Source of the DNA: Platanthera guangdongensis
Lineage: Eukaryota > Streptophyta > Magnoliopsida > Asparagales > Orchidaceae
Length of the DNA stretch: 64,000 nt
NCBI GenBank assembly: GCA_039583875.1
Contig: CM077162.1
Location: 68,259,259 to 68,323,258 of the forward strand
Direction: 5' to 3'
The translations under genes were made by a program, and so were the position numbers. This document shows positions 20,468 through 29,863 of this stretch, piece after piece; position 1 is the first letter of the stretch, and every line of letters starts with the position of its first letter. The notes under the pieces were generated by a model that was not told the DNA's origin, did no database searches, and saw only the letters and a list, made by a program, of their open reading frames with translations.

Positions 20468-21438
20468 CACTCTTTTGCAGGGTAGTCTAGGTTCCCGTAA
20501 ATATGATGGGAACTAGACAGAAGATGTTTCAAGAATGAATTGGAACAAGTATCTGGAATAACAGAAGTACTATCTACAATGGTATACTCAAATTGAACAC
20601 CTGGTATGCTTTAACCAGATGGGCTAAATGATAAATCTTATAATCCCAGGTATTTTTTATCAGCTCCAATACTTGAGTCATATTGTGTCGACATTTACAT
20701 ATATATATTTATATATACACATATATATGTGTACACCTAAAGAAAGGTTAACACTGTAAAAATAACCCTTAGATACATTATTAAAGATTTATCTATAAAT
20801 TCACTGGTAGATTCGAGAATGAACCTCTACAGGCATAAATCAGTCCACTGAAAATTAAAGAAGATACGTCATTAGAAGTCACTAAAACTTACAATTGACA
20901 TCAAGAAATGTGTGGAAAACCCCTTTCAAACCCTAAATAGATTGGTATTAAGAAATATATATTTAGAAGATTTCTAAACCCTTTAATATCAGAAGATTTC
21001 GAGAATCCGGCATGCCTCTTAACCCGTAGATTTCTATTGAATAATCCCATCGATTTCTATTTAGAAAAACTCCCGCCGACTCTTCATATTCCGCATTTCG
21101 CAAGGAAACCCGTCGATATCCCGCAGGAATCCCGCCGACTCTTCCTTCCCTCCTCCCGGCAACTTCCCGCATCTTAGGTTCCAAATCTCTTCGACCTCGT
21201 TCCAGATTCCGTAGACCTCTCTTCTCGCGTCCAGGGTGCTCGTCCAGGTATTCATTCTCCGCGGTTTCGATCAAACAAGGACGCGAGCTCCACCAGGTTT
21301 TCCGTCGTCTCCGTCGACTCTCGCTTCCTCCGCTTTTGGGTAACCACCTCCTCTCCATTACAGTGACTTACTGTTAGTGTAGCTTCCCTCTTGATTTCTG
21401 ATTAGGCGTAGACTTGGGATTCCCTCCCGAGGTTTGCA
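20468..21438 (+). other. R2 spacer between gag and extra ORF
   Basis: This is where pol would be; I can read no pol domain. The left half is AT-rich with a TATATATATTTATATA run (20698-20735). The right half (about 20990-21438) is GC/pyrimidine-rich like a plant 5' leader, with repeated CCCGCCGACTCTTC, and ends in TTTCTGATTAG|GCG, a good 3' splice-site context, 33 bases before the extra ORF's ATG. It may hold a separate promoter or an intron. Confidence 0.5.
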
Positions 21439-23786
21439 ATGGCTCCAAGGACCACCGCCGGCCTGGTCACTGGATGTGAGTTGGTTCGAACCGGGTTCTC
21501 ACATGCCTCGGATGAGTTCAGAAACATCATCATCATGCTTGAAAAGGCTGGACTCTCTTTTATACTGGAGCACCCCTGCAAAATTTTGGACAAAGAAGTG
21601 ATGGAGTTCTTCGCAACCGCCAAACTTCGGAATGAAGACTCTATCATCAAGAGTAAGGTTGCAGGTGCAAGGATCAAGATGTCTGCAAGCAAACTGACCC
21701 AATACTTGCAGCTTTCCAGTTCTGAGCACGAGGATTATCTGGAGGAACATGATAAAGCCAGGACATTATTATTCTGTGGACTAGCTAGAGGAACCAGATC
21801 GATAAAGAGAAAAGAAATGAATGAGGAGGGGAAACTCTTGTCCGACATCATTAGGAAAGTACTGATATGCAAACCCGGCTCACATGACCACATCTCAGCT
21901 GACATGTTCAAGATTCTTGTGGCGATTGTCTGTAGAAAGAGATTCAACTGGGGGGCTGTGCTTTTTGAGAAGATTAAGGACACTCTCAGATCTCCAAGTT
22001 TTGGAAGAATCATCAGCCTATATCTTAATCAGTTGAACGGAGATAGGTTCGACATGAGTAAAGTAGTTCCATTGCATTATTTGAAGAAAATGAACTCCAG
22101 CGTATTTGACAGATGGGAGCGGCACATCGGGCAGGCTGCAGTGGTAGTAGAACAAGAAGAATCTCTTGCCGAGGACAGAACTGTAGCAGATTCCGTGGCT
22201 ATTACCAGTGAAGTTCCTGATGCACTGTCTACAGGAATTGAGGGGGATCCTCTACCCGCTTCTGCTAATGTCATATCTGGCATCTCTCAGATAGCTAGAG
22301 ATGTAGTTGCGAATCTGCAAGAAGAAAGTGAAGATGTGGTGGACAATGAGGAGGCCCTAAACGTGAATGATCTAGGAGCCGAAGGTGATGTAGAGGAGAA
22401 TGATGAGGAAGGTTTGGAAGAAGATGCAGTTGAGAATGACATCATGGATGATGAGGATGAGGAAGAAGGAAATGAGAGACAGGAAGTAATGGAGCCTCAG
22501 GATGACACTGAAGTTCCATCTGAAAAGCAAGCTCCTGAGATAGTTCCTGAGAAAACTAGTGCAACAGTGAAGGGGGAGTCCTCTCAGCAGAGGCTGCTAA
22601 GTACTTCTGAGAAATCTACTAAGGCTGCAAATATTCCCCCTTTAGAGACTGTGCAAGTGTCCAGCTCTACAAGTGAATCTGCTGAAGAGCAAGGCCAAGG
22701 AATGCCTCAGGGTCATCCACCACGAGCTGATCTAGCTAATCTCACAGTGAATGTTATTCAAGGTATAGTGGATGAGCTCAAAGTGTCTTTTGAGCAAGCT
22801 CAAAATAAAGTGTTAATGCTCAAGAACGTTGTGGAAATTAATCACAAACTGGATTTGATGGAAAAGAAGTTCGAAGACAAGTATACAGCAGCCGACAAAG
22901 CTGTAACTCTTCTTATGGAAGGATTGAAAAAGAACACAGATACACTCGCAGTAGTTAATCAGAATGCTCATGTAGTGGCAAATAACATCCAAAAATTTGA
23001 TGCCAACATGGTGATTCTTAACGGAAATCAACAAGCCTTGATTACCGAGTTCTCCAAGACTACAAAGCACATTGATGAGTCACTGCATTCTTATGCAAAC
23101 TCCATTGTCGTCGAAGCCAAAAGGGGGAGCAAGAATATACAGCTAAGATGGCCGGGCTTCAGGAAATGATAATAAAAAATTTTGAACAGTCAAACATATA
23201 TGTATATGACAGTTGCTGGTGGATGCTCAAACAAGTGTTAGGCACCAATATCCCTGAAAATCCTGAGGGTAATCCTGCTCCTGAGAATAATACTGCGGCT
23301 GATGAGGGAGAAAGTGCTGAAGAAGTTCCTTTAAGTGAAGTTGATGCTCAAAGGGCTGCTAGGGCCACCTCCAAAGCAAAACTGATGGCCATGTTTGACC
23401 AAGAAGCCCTAGCAAAAGCTAGGGACAAGAGAAAAACTCAAGAAGGGACATCTAAGGAAACACAAGCTGAAAAGAAAATCAGATTGAAGGAGGATGAAGT
23501 GAGGAATGAAAAGTGGAGTACGGTATCAAAGAGTATTATCTTGGATACGTTCTGGCTACAAGAAAAAGGGGAAATCAATCGGAACGACATATACAGCCAG
23601 CATGAGTGGGAGCTGCACAAGACATATGAAGCTAAACGGAACATCTTCTTCAGGACCAACACTGTGGCATACAAAGTTCCTCCTCCCAGATACTATCCAA
23701 AGCCCAAGGAGTACGTTGAGAGGCAAAGAAAGAAGTTCCTGGCTCAAAAACACAAGGATGACCTAGCCAAAGAGAAATATACATAA
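21439..23786 (+). pseudogene. R2 extra ORF (accessory or env-position protein), one frameshift
   Basis: A long reading starts MAPRTTAGLVTG and runs 576 codons, then shifts by one base in a G run (about 23122-23127) into a second frame to 23786; together about 780 residues. Residues 30-220 look like the domain found in plant 'putative transposon proteins' (LFCGLARGTRSIKRKEMNEEGKLLSDIIRKVL, then HDHISADMFKILVAIVCRKRFNWGAVLFEKI). Residues 280-360 are very acidic; 430-560 are helical and probably coiled coil (EINHKLDLMEKKFEDKYTAADKA). The C-terminal frame is basic and ends PKPKEYVERQRKKFLAQKHKDD. I see no clear signal peptide or membrane span, so 'env-like' describes position only. R6 carries a decayed relative at the same place. 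Function is unknown. Confidence 0.72.
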
Positions 23787-23853
23787 GTTTATAGCTTGTC
23801 ATTTTCTCAAGAGCATATTTATCTTTTCTTATTCTTATATGAACAATTTTTGG

Positions 23854-23855
<2 letters not shown>

Positions 23856-23907
<52 letters not shown>
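23856..23907. repeat. (AT)26 microsatellite in R2 3' region
   Basis: A pure 52-bp AT dinucleotide run 70 bp after the extra ORF. Confidence 0.97.
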
Positions 23908-23910
<3 letters not shown>

Positions 23911-24036
23911 TTTATTATTGACTCAAGTTTTGATCTGTTTGCCTTTATTTCTTTGTGCCGTATCTTTAAATTCTATATGCTGTGTATATTATCTGGATGG
24001 TGGTATCCATCTTAGCTAGTAGGATTTTGGCTTCGT

Positions 24037-24051
24037 CAAATAGGGGAAGAT
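24037..24051 (+). promoter_or_regulatory. Polypurine tract of R2
   Basis: CAAATAGGGGAAGAT abuts the 3' LTR TGTTGGG. R6 has the matching AAATAAGGGGAGAT, and this form is common in Sirevirus elements. Confidence 0.85.
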
Positions 24052-25621
24052 TGTTGGGTATTGTATCCACAATTACATGGATTTGAGAAAGCCACCTGTC
24101 AAGCTAAGATGAATTCATAATGTATTTGATGAAATCTTTTAAGTTGTGCTTGCAGTTATTCCACGCTAAGTACACACCAATGTCAGGGTGCAGTAGGTCA
24201 ATATACACGGGTCTGCGCGACGTAATCCCTCGTTGAGCAGATCAGTGTGTTGGCCTACGTGTACTCTCTCTATTGGAGTGTACTTATTTTCAAGTACAGG
24301 GCTGTGATAATGCAAGAGCAGACAAGGAGCAAGGATGAGTCAAAGAGCAGCTCATGGGTGGAAAGACGAAAAATCATCTAAGTAATAATCGACGAGAATC
24401 ACCATGTGATTCTCGCCGATTTGGCGAGAATCACTAGTGATTCTCGCCGAATCGTCGAGAATCACTGGTTGATTCTCGCCGTCTCTATCCGGCTAAATCA
24501 GAGCGTGCAAATCTGTCGCTAAGTCAAAATCGTCGAGAATCACTAGTGATTCTCGCCGAATCGTCGAGAATCACTGACTGATTCTCGCCGACTCGTCGAG
24601 AATCACCTTCGATTCTCGCCGATTTTGCCTTAGGCGAATTTCTGAAGCTCGCTGGACCGGATCAAATGTTAAGGCGCTGTTTTGAACCGGTTTTAGGGTT
24701 TCTTCTGGTGGGACCCACAACGGTCATAAAGGAGTATTCTACTGTATAAATAATCGCGTATTTTTGAACACTTAATAGCGATTTTGACGAAGAAATTTCA
24801 AAAGAAGAAGCCGAGCCGCCGACGTGACCTAGATCGCGAAACCTGCTCCGTCGCCGTCGCCGCTCGTGCCAGTTGATCGCCGGTTTCTTCCAGATCTCCC
24901 GGCGGCAGAAGCTCAGCCAAGCACTGTGTCTCACGCGTCTAACCAGAGATCCTTTGTCTCTTGATTCGTTGATCGGGAAAACCTTCCCCTTCTGAATCGA
25001 TCGAGACGATCGATCCTAGTGTGACAGTTAGAAGACCTCGCTAGCTTTGCTACGAAAGTTGAATCTCCAAAGTACAGCTGCAGCACTCCGTTGTCGCCGC
25101 CGATCCCGAGAACCAAGCCGCCGCCCTTCTTGCCGCCGCCGGTTTCGGGAGAGATTCTCTCTAAGTGAGATTTAGGGTTGTGGACTCTTCGTTGACTTCA
25201 AGAACACGTCGTCAAACAAAGAGGGACACCTTATTCTCCATAAGTAGTTTGTATTTCTAATACACTCCAATTTCTATTTTGTTGTAAAGGAACGTTGGTT
25301 CCTATTTGTAAGGGTTGGGTGCAACCCATGTTGTGGGAGTGGTGACTCCTACGTGTGGAAGGGTTCCTTCCGTTAGTGCAAGGATTGGATTTCAATCCTG
25401 TTGGTGAAGTGACCGAGTCGTCCCTGGTTGGGAGATAGGTCGAAGGGGGAAAGTGGACGTACCCAAATCGGAGAACCACTATAATTTGCTTGTGTCCTTT
25501 CTGTGCTGTGTTGTTTTGTTTTCTTGTGCAGGTATGACTTTAATTCCGCAAAAAACGCTACAAGACACCTATTCCCCCCCCCCCCCATAGGTGAAGGTAG
25601 TTGACACTAAGTGGACTTTCA
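24052..25621 (+). repeat. 3' LTR of R2
   Basis: This 1,570-bp direct repeat of 4476-6040 ends CTTTCA, followed by the gaagc target copy and resumption of R1's LTR. An intact TATAAATA at 24745-24752 and the palindrome array at 24365-24625 are better preserved than in the 5' copy. Confidence 0.92.
24365..24625 (+). repeat. Palindromic GAGAATCAC array in R2 3' LTR
   Basis: It contains a perfect 26-bp palindrome at 24423-24448 (centre CACTAGTG, ends GGCGAG/CTCGCC) and further TCGTCGAGAATCAC half-sites, about 120-380 bp upstream of the TATA box. Confidence 0.9.
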
Positions 25622-25662
25622 GAAGCACATGTGAAAAGGAGGAGAAATCAGTCAAGCATAGG

Positions 25663-26022
25663 ACACGGGTAGAGACACGGGCGTGTCCCTACCCGTGTGG
25701 GAGTGGCCGACTCTCGAGTCGATGACTCGAGTATGTCTAGAGAAGGGTACGGGTAGTGACACGGGCATGTCACTACCCGTGTGAAGTGACACGGGTAGAG
25801 ACACGGGTGTGTCCCTATCCGTGTGCGTGTGCGTCGAGTTGAACTCGACGAGGCGTGTCGAGATCGACGAGGTGTGTCGACATCATATGACACGGGTAGC
25901 GACACGGGCGTGTCCCTACTCGTGTGTGTGTCGAGTTATACTTGACTGGGCATATCGAGATCGACGAGGTGTGTCGACATCGTATGACACGGGTAGCGAC
26001 ACGGGCGTGTCGCTACCCGTGT
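25663..26022 (+). repeat. CACGGGTAG hairpin cluster 1 in R1 LTR
   Basis: About five long dyads with arms ACACGGGTAG(C/A)GACACG facing CGTGTC(C/G)CTACCCGTGT across GG. The copy at 25987-26022 is perfect over 17-bp arms. GTCGA-rich spacers (TCGAGATCGA, GTGTCGACATC) separate them. Confidence 0.9.
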
Positions 26023-26136
26023 GTGTCGAGTTACACTCGACAGAGCGTGTCGAGATCGATGAACTATGTGTCGAGTGTATAACCCGTAATTCATCGAGAT
26101 CAGAAGTACCCTAGCAGACGGCTATCCGCAGACCAT

Positions 26137-26515
26137 TTGGCGAGCTTGGGTGAGCAGAGGCGAGCAGAGGCCAGCTTTGGCGAGTTTGGGCGAGCAGAGG
26201 CGAGCTATGGCGAGCTTGGGCAAGCAAAGGCCAGCTGTGGCGAGCTTGGGCGAGCAAAGGCGAGCTTTGGCGAGCTTAGGCGAGCAGAGGCGAGCAGAGG
26301 CCAGCTGTGGTGAGCTTGGGCGAGCAGAGGCGAGCTATGGCGAGCTTGGGCGTGCAAAGGCCAGCTGTGGCGAGCTTGGGCGAGCAGAGGCGAGCTATGG
26401 CGAGCTTGGGCGAGCAGAGGCGAGCAGAGGCCAGCTGTGGCGAGCTTGGGCGAGCAGAGGCGAGCTATGGCGAGCTTGGGCGAGCAGAGACGAGCTTTGG
26501 CGAGCAACTCGCGAG
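26137..26515 (+). repeat. 30-bp GAGC tandem array in R1 LTR
   Basis: About 12 copies of a unit built from CGAGCTTGGG, CGAGCAGAGG and CGAGCTATGG decamers. Because 30 is divisible by 3, all frames stay open as 10-residue repeats, which explains the long open readings on both strands here. Confidence 0.93.
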
Positions 26516-26586
26516 TATGGGCGAGTATCTCTTGGAACTCGTTGGCAGAAGCTGGATACTCTCCTATACCCCCCCCAGGATTTCTC

Positions 26587-26594
26587 TATAAATA
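26587..26594 (+). promoter_or_regulatory. Upstream TATA box in R1 LTR
   Basis: TATAAATA in a TTTCTC...GCCCCCC context, directly downstream of the 30-bp array; a strong plant TATA form and a candidate LTR core promoter. Confidence 0.6.
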
Positions 26595-26912
26595 GCCCCC
26601 CAGGGGTACTGGAAATGGGACTTTTGGAAGCGGCCGAGGTTCCCCCAAGTGGATACTCGCCCAGTCCATGCCTGCCTAGTACCTCGCCCAACCTTTTGGT
26701 TGCGGAGGGGAAGCTTCTTCCAAGCTTCCGGGTACGTGGTGGGACCTCCCTGCTGGAGCACTTGGGGTGTGCATGTAGATAGTTTCCTTCCTTTCTCGCT
26801 AGCCACTTGAAATATGACGTCGGATCGTAAAATCAGTAACCTTAGGCTTCCTTGATCCTATTTTCGAGGTCGGGAATTTTCCTGGCCTCAACATCGAGAT
26901 CGAAGAATTGTA

Positions 26913-27148
26913 TGACACGGGTAGCGACACGGGCGTGTCCCTACCCGTGTGCCGTTGTGTCGAGTTGGTTCGTCAAAATGTATCCAGAGAAGGACTCGGG
27001 CAGGGAACACGGCCGTGTCATGTGGACACGGGTCGGGACACGGGCGTGTCCCTACACGTGTCAAGTATTGAACCGACACGGAAACTGTCGTTGTCGTTTC
27101 GCCCAAGCAGGACACGGGTAAGGACACGGGCGTGTCCCTACCCGTGTC
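26913..27148 (+). repeat. CACGGGTAG hairpin cluster 2 in R1 LTR
   Basis: Three more long dyads of the same type as cluster 1. The last ends nine bases before the second TATA box. Confidence 0.9.
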
Positions 27149-27156
27149 ACTTTTCA

Positions 27157-27164
27157 TATATAAG
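27157..27164 (+). promoter_or_regulatory. Downstream TATA box in R1 LTR
   Basis: TATATAAG directly follows the last hairpin and precedes an AAACCCTAG leader-like sequence. It lies 138 bases before the ATG of the first exon-like segment, so it is the better candidate promoter for that transcript. Confidence 0.6.
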
Positions 27165-27294
27165 GGGAAGATAAAACCCTAGCCATTTTCATGCTCACTT
27201 AATCCCTGTTTTCTGAGAGAAACTCCTGTTGAGAGAAGGAAGTTGTTGGATCTAGTTGTAGAGGAGAAGATCCGCCGTCTCCGTGAGGGAGAAG

Positions 27295-27354
27295 ATGCCG
27301 CCAAGAAGAGTTACACGATCCATGGCCGGAAATAGTGGAAATGCCGGATATGAG
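27295..27354 (+). CDS. Candidate first coding exon inside R1 LTR
   Basis: Twenty codons read MPPRRVTRSMAGNSGNAGYE and end exactly at a consensus donor, GAG|GTGAGT. MPPRR-type basic starts are common for gag of Tekay chromoviruses. The segment lies downstream of a TATA box in what would be the transcribed LTR leader. The next candidate exon in the same phase starts 2,090 bp on. If the 5' LTR carries the same sequence, this could supply the N-terminus of gag by splicing. Intact coding capacity plus the donor is what the sequence shows; the gag link is inference. This is the 3' LTR copy and would not itself be joined to gag. Confidence 0.45.
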
Positions 27355-28248
27355 GTGAGTTTTCTACCCTCTCCCTTGGTGCTAGATCTGTAGACATATA
27401 GGCGAGATGTAGACTCGATAGAGTCTTGACTTGTGAGAAGATGTTTTCTCTAGGACGAGGCCGATCTAGGGCTTGTGCCCTTGGTTAGTGATGTCTTCAA
27501 CCTCTCCGATCTTCTATGTGGAGATGGGGGATGGTTTCATGAAGAGTAAAGGTCTCACGAGGGTGAATAAGGGTGGAGGAAATTTCTGGAGGAGATTTGT
27601 GAGGATCGACTTGAGGAGGAAGATGAACTGATGTCGTTCGTTCCGCCTCAAGATGCGTGTTGAATCTGTATTTTACGCGCAGCGATCTTCTAGGTCATTT
27701 TCATGAAGGATATTTCCAGATCTGGGCTTTCGACTAAACACAAAAGTTGAAGCCCTTGCAAATACCTTTACAACGAGTGGATGCACGACTTCAGGAGATG
27801 TCTGTAGCCACGGGAAAGTCTGAACGAAGATGGTGTTCAATAAATCCTGCTTGCAGAAATTGTGTTCTGTACGCAGCGGACCTCAAGGCTGGTTTCTAAT
27901 AGGATACATTCAAATCTGGGTTGAGGTATGAATACTAAAGTTGTAGCCCATGGAAAGACCTTTCCATCGAGGTGTTACACGTCTTCACCGGATTCATGTA
28001 GCTTTAGGAATCTCCGGTCGAAGTGGCTGCCCAGATTTACACTGCACCTAAATTCTGGGCTTATATAATATGGATTTGGATTCGGTGGAATTAATATTGC
28101 AAGTTACTTTGCTTGGATGAACTCTTTTATGATTAATCATTTTAGTTGCATGATTGATGAAGTTTATTAATTAGATTTCATATAATCCAATTGTGAAGCA
28201 AGCTTACCTAAATGAATTGACTTGATAGAAATTGATAGATGGTTATTT

Positions 28249-28345
28249 ATGCGCATCATGTTTATAATATGTTGTTATCCTTTGAAAAGATTGATGGATC
28301 TTATATGCGCATCATGTTTATATTATGTTGTCATCCTTTGGAAAG
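28249..28345 (+). repeat. Tandem duplication in R1 LTR
   Basis: TATGCGCATCATGTTTATA(A/T)TATGTTGT(T/C)ATCCTTTG occurs twice, 53 bp apart, inside the candidate LTR intron. Confidence 0.85.
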
Positions 28346-28510
28346 TCATGTAGAAGAATAAATTATGGCTATGAGTATGTTTGATTAATGGAATGAGTTT
28401 AGTAGTCCAATACTTAGAGCTTCGTCTCCCTACGGGTAGTATTGTGAGAGGATGTAAGTGTGCTGTTGACCGTCACTTGTTTGGTTTGTGTTGAGATAAG
28501 GTATGGATGG

Positions 28511-28860
28511 ATGGTTGGGCTGTGTCCTCATGCTTACTTCCGAGGCCCCTTTTATGTTATGGCGATGAGGCATTTGCATGCGGTGTGAGTCGACACGCGG
28601 TGTAGTAATCCTGGGTTAAGGATAGTGTGGCAGGTCTACGGGCTCGCCGATCGTCATACCAAAGGGAGTTGACAGTTAGACTTTGGGAGGTTGGGCTGTG
28701 TCCTCGGTGTTCACGTCTTGGGGCCCCTTCCGTGTCAAGTGAACGGTTGGGCTGTGTCCTCGTGCTTACTTCCGAGACCCCTTCTGAGTCACACGAGGCC
28801 AGTTCGGGCTGTGTTCTTGGTGCTCATCTACCCAAGACCCCACTGGGCCATAGTACGCAT
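28511..28860 (+). repeat. Four GGGCTGTGTCCTC repeats in R1 LTR
   Basis: Units containing GGGCTGTGT(C/T)CT and ending in AGACCCC or AGGCCCC are spaced irregularly (about 55-180 bp). Short open readings across them vary between copies and are not genes. Confidence 0.75.
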
Positions 28861-29444
28861 GGGCTCCGCTGTTGTGTTCTTAGCGTTGAGGCGTACGGAG
28901 GCCTAGGTGAAGTAGTGTGGATACCCTCCTAGTAGTAGAAGTGCCTGTTCTACTATCACCGCCTGGCCACGGCGGCTGATGCCTGAGAGGTTAGCTACCT
29001 GCTCGAAAAGTGGGAACTACAGTCTGTGTCGACATAGCAGTTGCATGTGTGTGAGCATGGGTGAGTCATTGCATAGAATATATAGTATTTTATAACATTG
29101 CACAAAAAGATCATCATCGTATAAGTTTGTATGGGCACTCCTATACGATGAGTTACCTTTTGTAACCCGATCATTAACTTATAAGCTTGTATGGGCATCC
29201 TTATAAGTTAAGTTACTTTCCTGCTACTGATACCTTACTTGTTAGTTTGTTATAGCTCTTATAAAACTGCTAGATTATGATACTATTACTCTTACACTAT
29301 TGCCACCTACTTGTGCTTCTTTACTCTTGCACATATATATTATCCCTGTTCCTTCTCTCCGCCCGGTGCTGAGGAGTCGCCGGGGGAGTGGATGTGAAGT
29401 CACTTAGTCGTTTCGACTAATGGTTTCTACGTCTTAATTTTTAG

Positions 29445-29549
29445 GAGGTCACGCCGCAGGTAGAGCAGCCGCAGACTACGCAGCAGGACAGCCAGGCCCG
29501 GACGACAGGGCCTGAAGTGACGGTGTCTTTGTTACCGCCGGTCACAGAT
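29445..29549 (+). CDS. Candidate second coding exon inside R1 LTR
   Basis: After CTTAATTTTTAG, a good 3' splice site, thirty-five codons read EVTPQVEQPQTTQQDS... and end PPVTD at GAT|GTGAGT, a consensus donor. The phase matches the first candidate exon. The composition (Gln, Thr, Pro) suits a disordered gag N-terminal tail. If not spliced again the frame would stop at 29568-29570 (TGA) seven codons later. It lies about 310 bp before the LTR end, so in the 5' LTR copy the next exon would be gag in the internal region. Splicing has not been observed; a chance open segment cannot be excluded. Confidence 0.42.
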
Positions 29550-29863
29550 GTGAGTGTTGAGAGGTTTTGATGTAGCCCCTTTTTGGGCAATTTCTATAGC
29601 TGTACGCTGATTTGTAGAAGCATGTTTTAGCTTCTATATTTTGATGTACTATTTGGACATTATTACTTAGTGTGGATTTGACTTCTTCTTGCTTTTATTT
29701 TGGTTGGGTTGGCATGTTTATATTGATATTGGTTGTATCCGGCGGAATAGGCGTCTTGTGGTACAGGTTAGCCAGTGTGCTAATGCTACCGCAAGGTGGC
29801 TGTTCTGGGCATAAGACCCCCCCTTCGTGCCGTGTCTTGGGATCCGGGAGGGGGGGTCTTACA

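Larger units (their letters stand above)
4476..25621 (+). mobile_element. R2: pol-less Ty1/copia Sirevirus-like element
   Basis: R2 has two LTRs of about 1.57 kb (TGTTGGGTATTG...CTTTCA), an initiator-Met-type primer-binding site, a Sirevirus-type gag with a CCHC knuckle, a long extra ORF and an AGGGGAAGAT polypurine tract. Nothing resembling protease, integrase, reverse transcriptase or RNase H lies between gag and the extra ORF. By eye the LTRs differ at about 45 of 1,565 positions (near 3%). R3 (12,770 bp with its own insert) splits gag; without it R2 is about 8.4 kb. It must have used enzymes from a related element; R6 in this window has a very similar gag C-terminus. Confidence 0.85.
1..29863 (+). 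mobile_element. R1: Ty3/gypsy chromovirus (Tekay-type), 5' end outside window
   Basis: R1 is a plus-strand LTR retrotransposon with gag, protease, reverse transcriptase, RNase H, integrase and a C-terminal chromodomain, in the gypsy order (integrase after RNase H). Its 3' LTR starts TGTAACGTCCCG and ends in TTACA at 29863. The LTR is split by R2, and removing R2 and one 5-bp target copy leaves about 4.33 kb, a long LTR typical of the Tekay/Del group. The right flank (29864 on) is minus-strand chromodomain code of another element, R5, so R1 inserted into R5. The 5' LTR and start of gag lie left of the window. The coding region carries at least three frame changes and two nonsense codons, so R1 is dead as a protein source. 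The lineage assignment rests on motifs, not on a tree. Confidence 0.88.
4383..29863 (+). repeat. 3' LTR of R1, split by R2
   Basis: The LTR begins TGTAACGTCCCG, with a 93-bp left piece (4383-4475). It resumes after R2 and its target copy at about 25627 and ends GGGGGGGTCTTACA at 29863. The terminal TGTAA/TTACA pair is an inverted repeat. Net length is about 4,330 bp. The right piece contains two clusters of CACGGGTAG hairpins, a 30-bp GAGC array, two TATA boxes, several tandem duplications and two exon-like reading segments, all listed separately. I saw no other gene in it. Confidence 0.82.

Noticed and set aside
20698..20735. Replication-origin or matrix-attachment role for the TATATA run
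   Set aside because: Only AT-richness supports it; a promoter or simple repeat is at least as likely.
21439..23786. Calling R2's extra ORF a true envelope gene
   Set aside because: Position fits, but I see no signal peptide, transmembrane helix or cleavage site; the resemblance is to plant transposon-associated proteins.
26150..26782. 210-codon plus-strand and about 100-codon minus-strand readings of 10-residue repeats
   Set aside because: A 30-bp tandem repeat keeps every frame open; codons follow the repeat, and the region is LTR U3.
28627..28932. 101-codon reading in R1's LTR
   Set aside because: It follows the GGGCTGTGTCCTC repeats and changes character from unit to unit.
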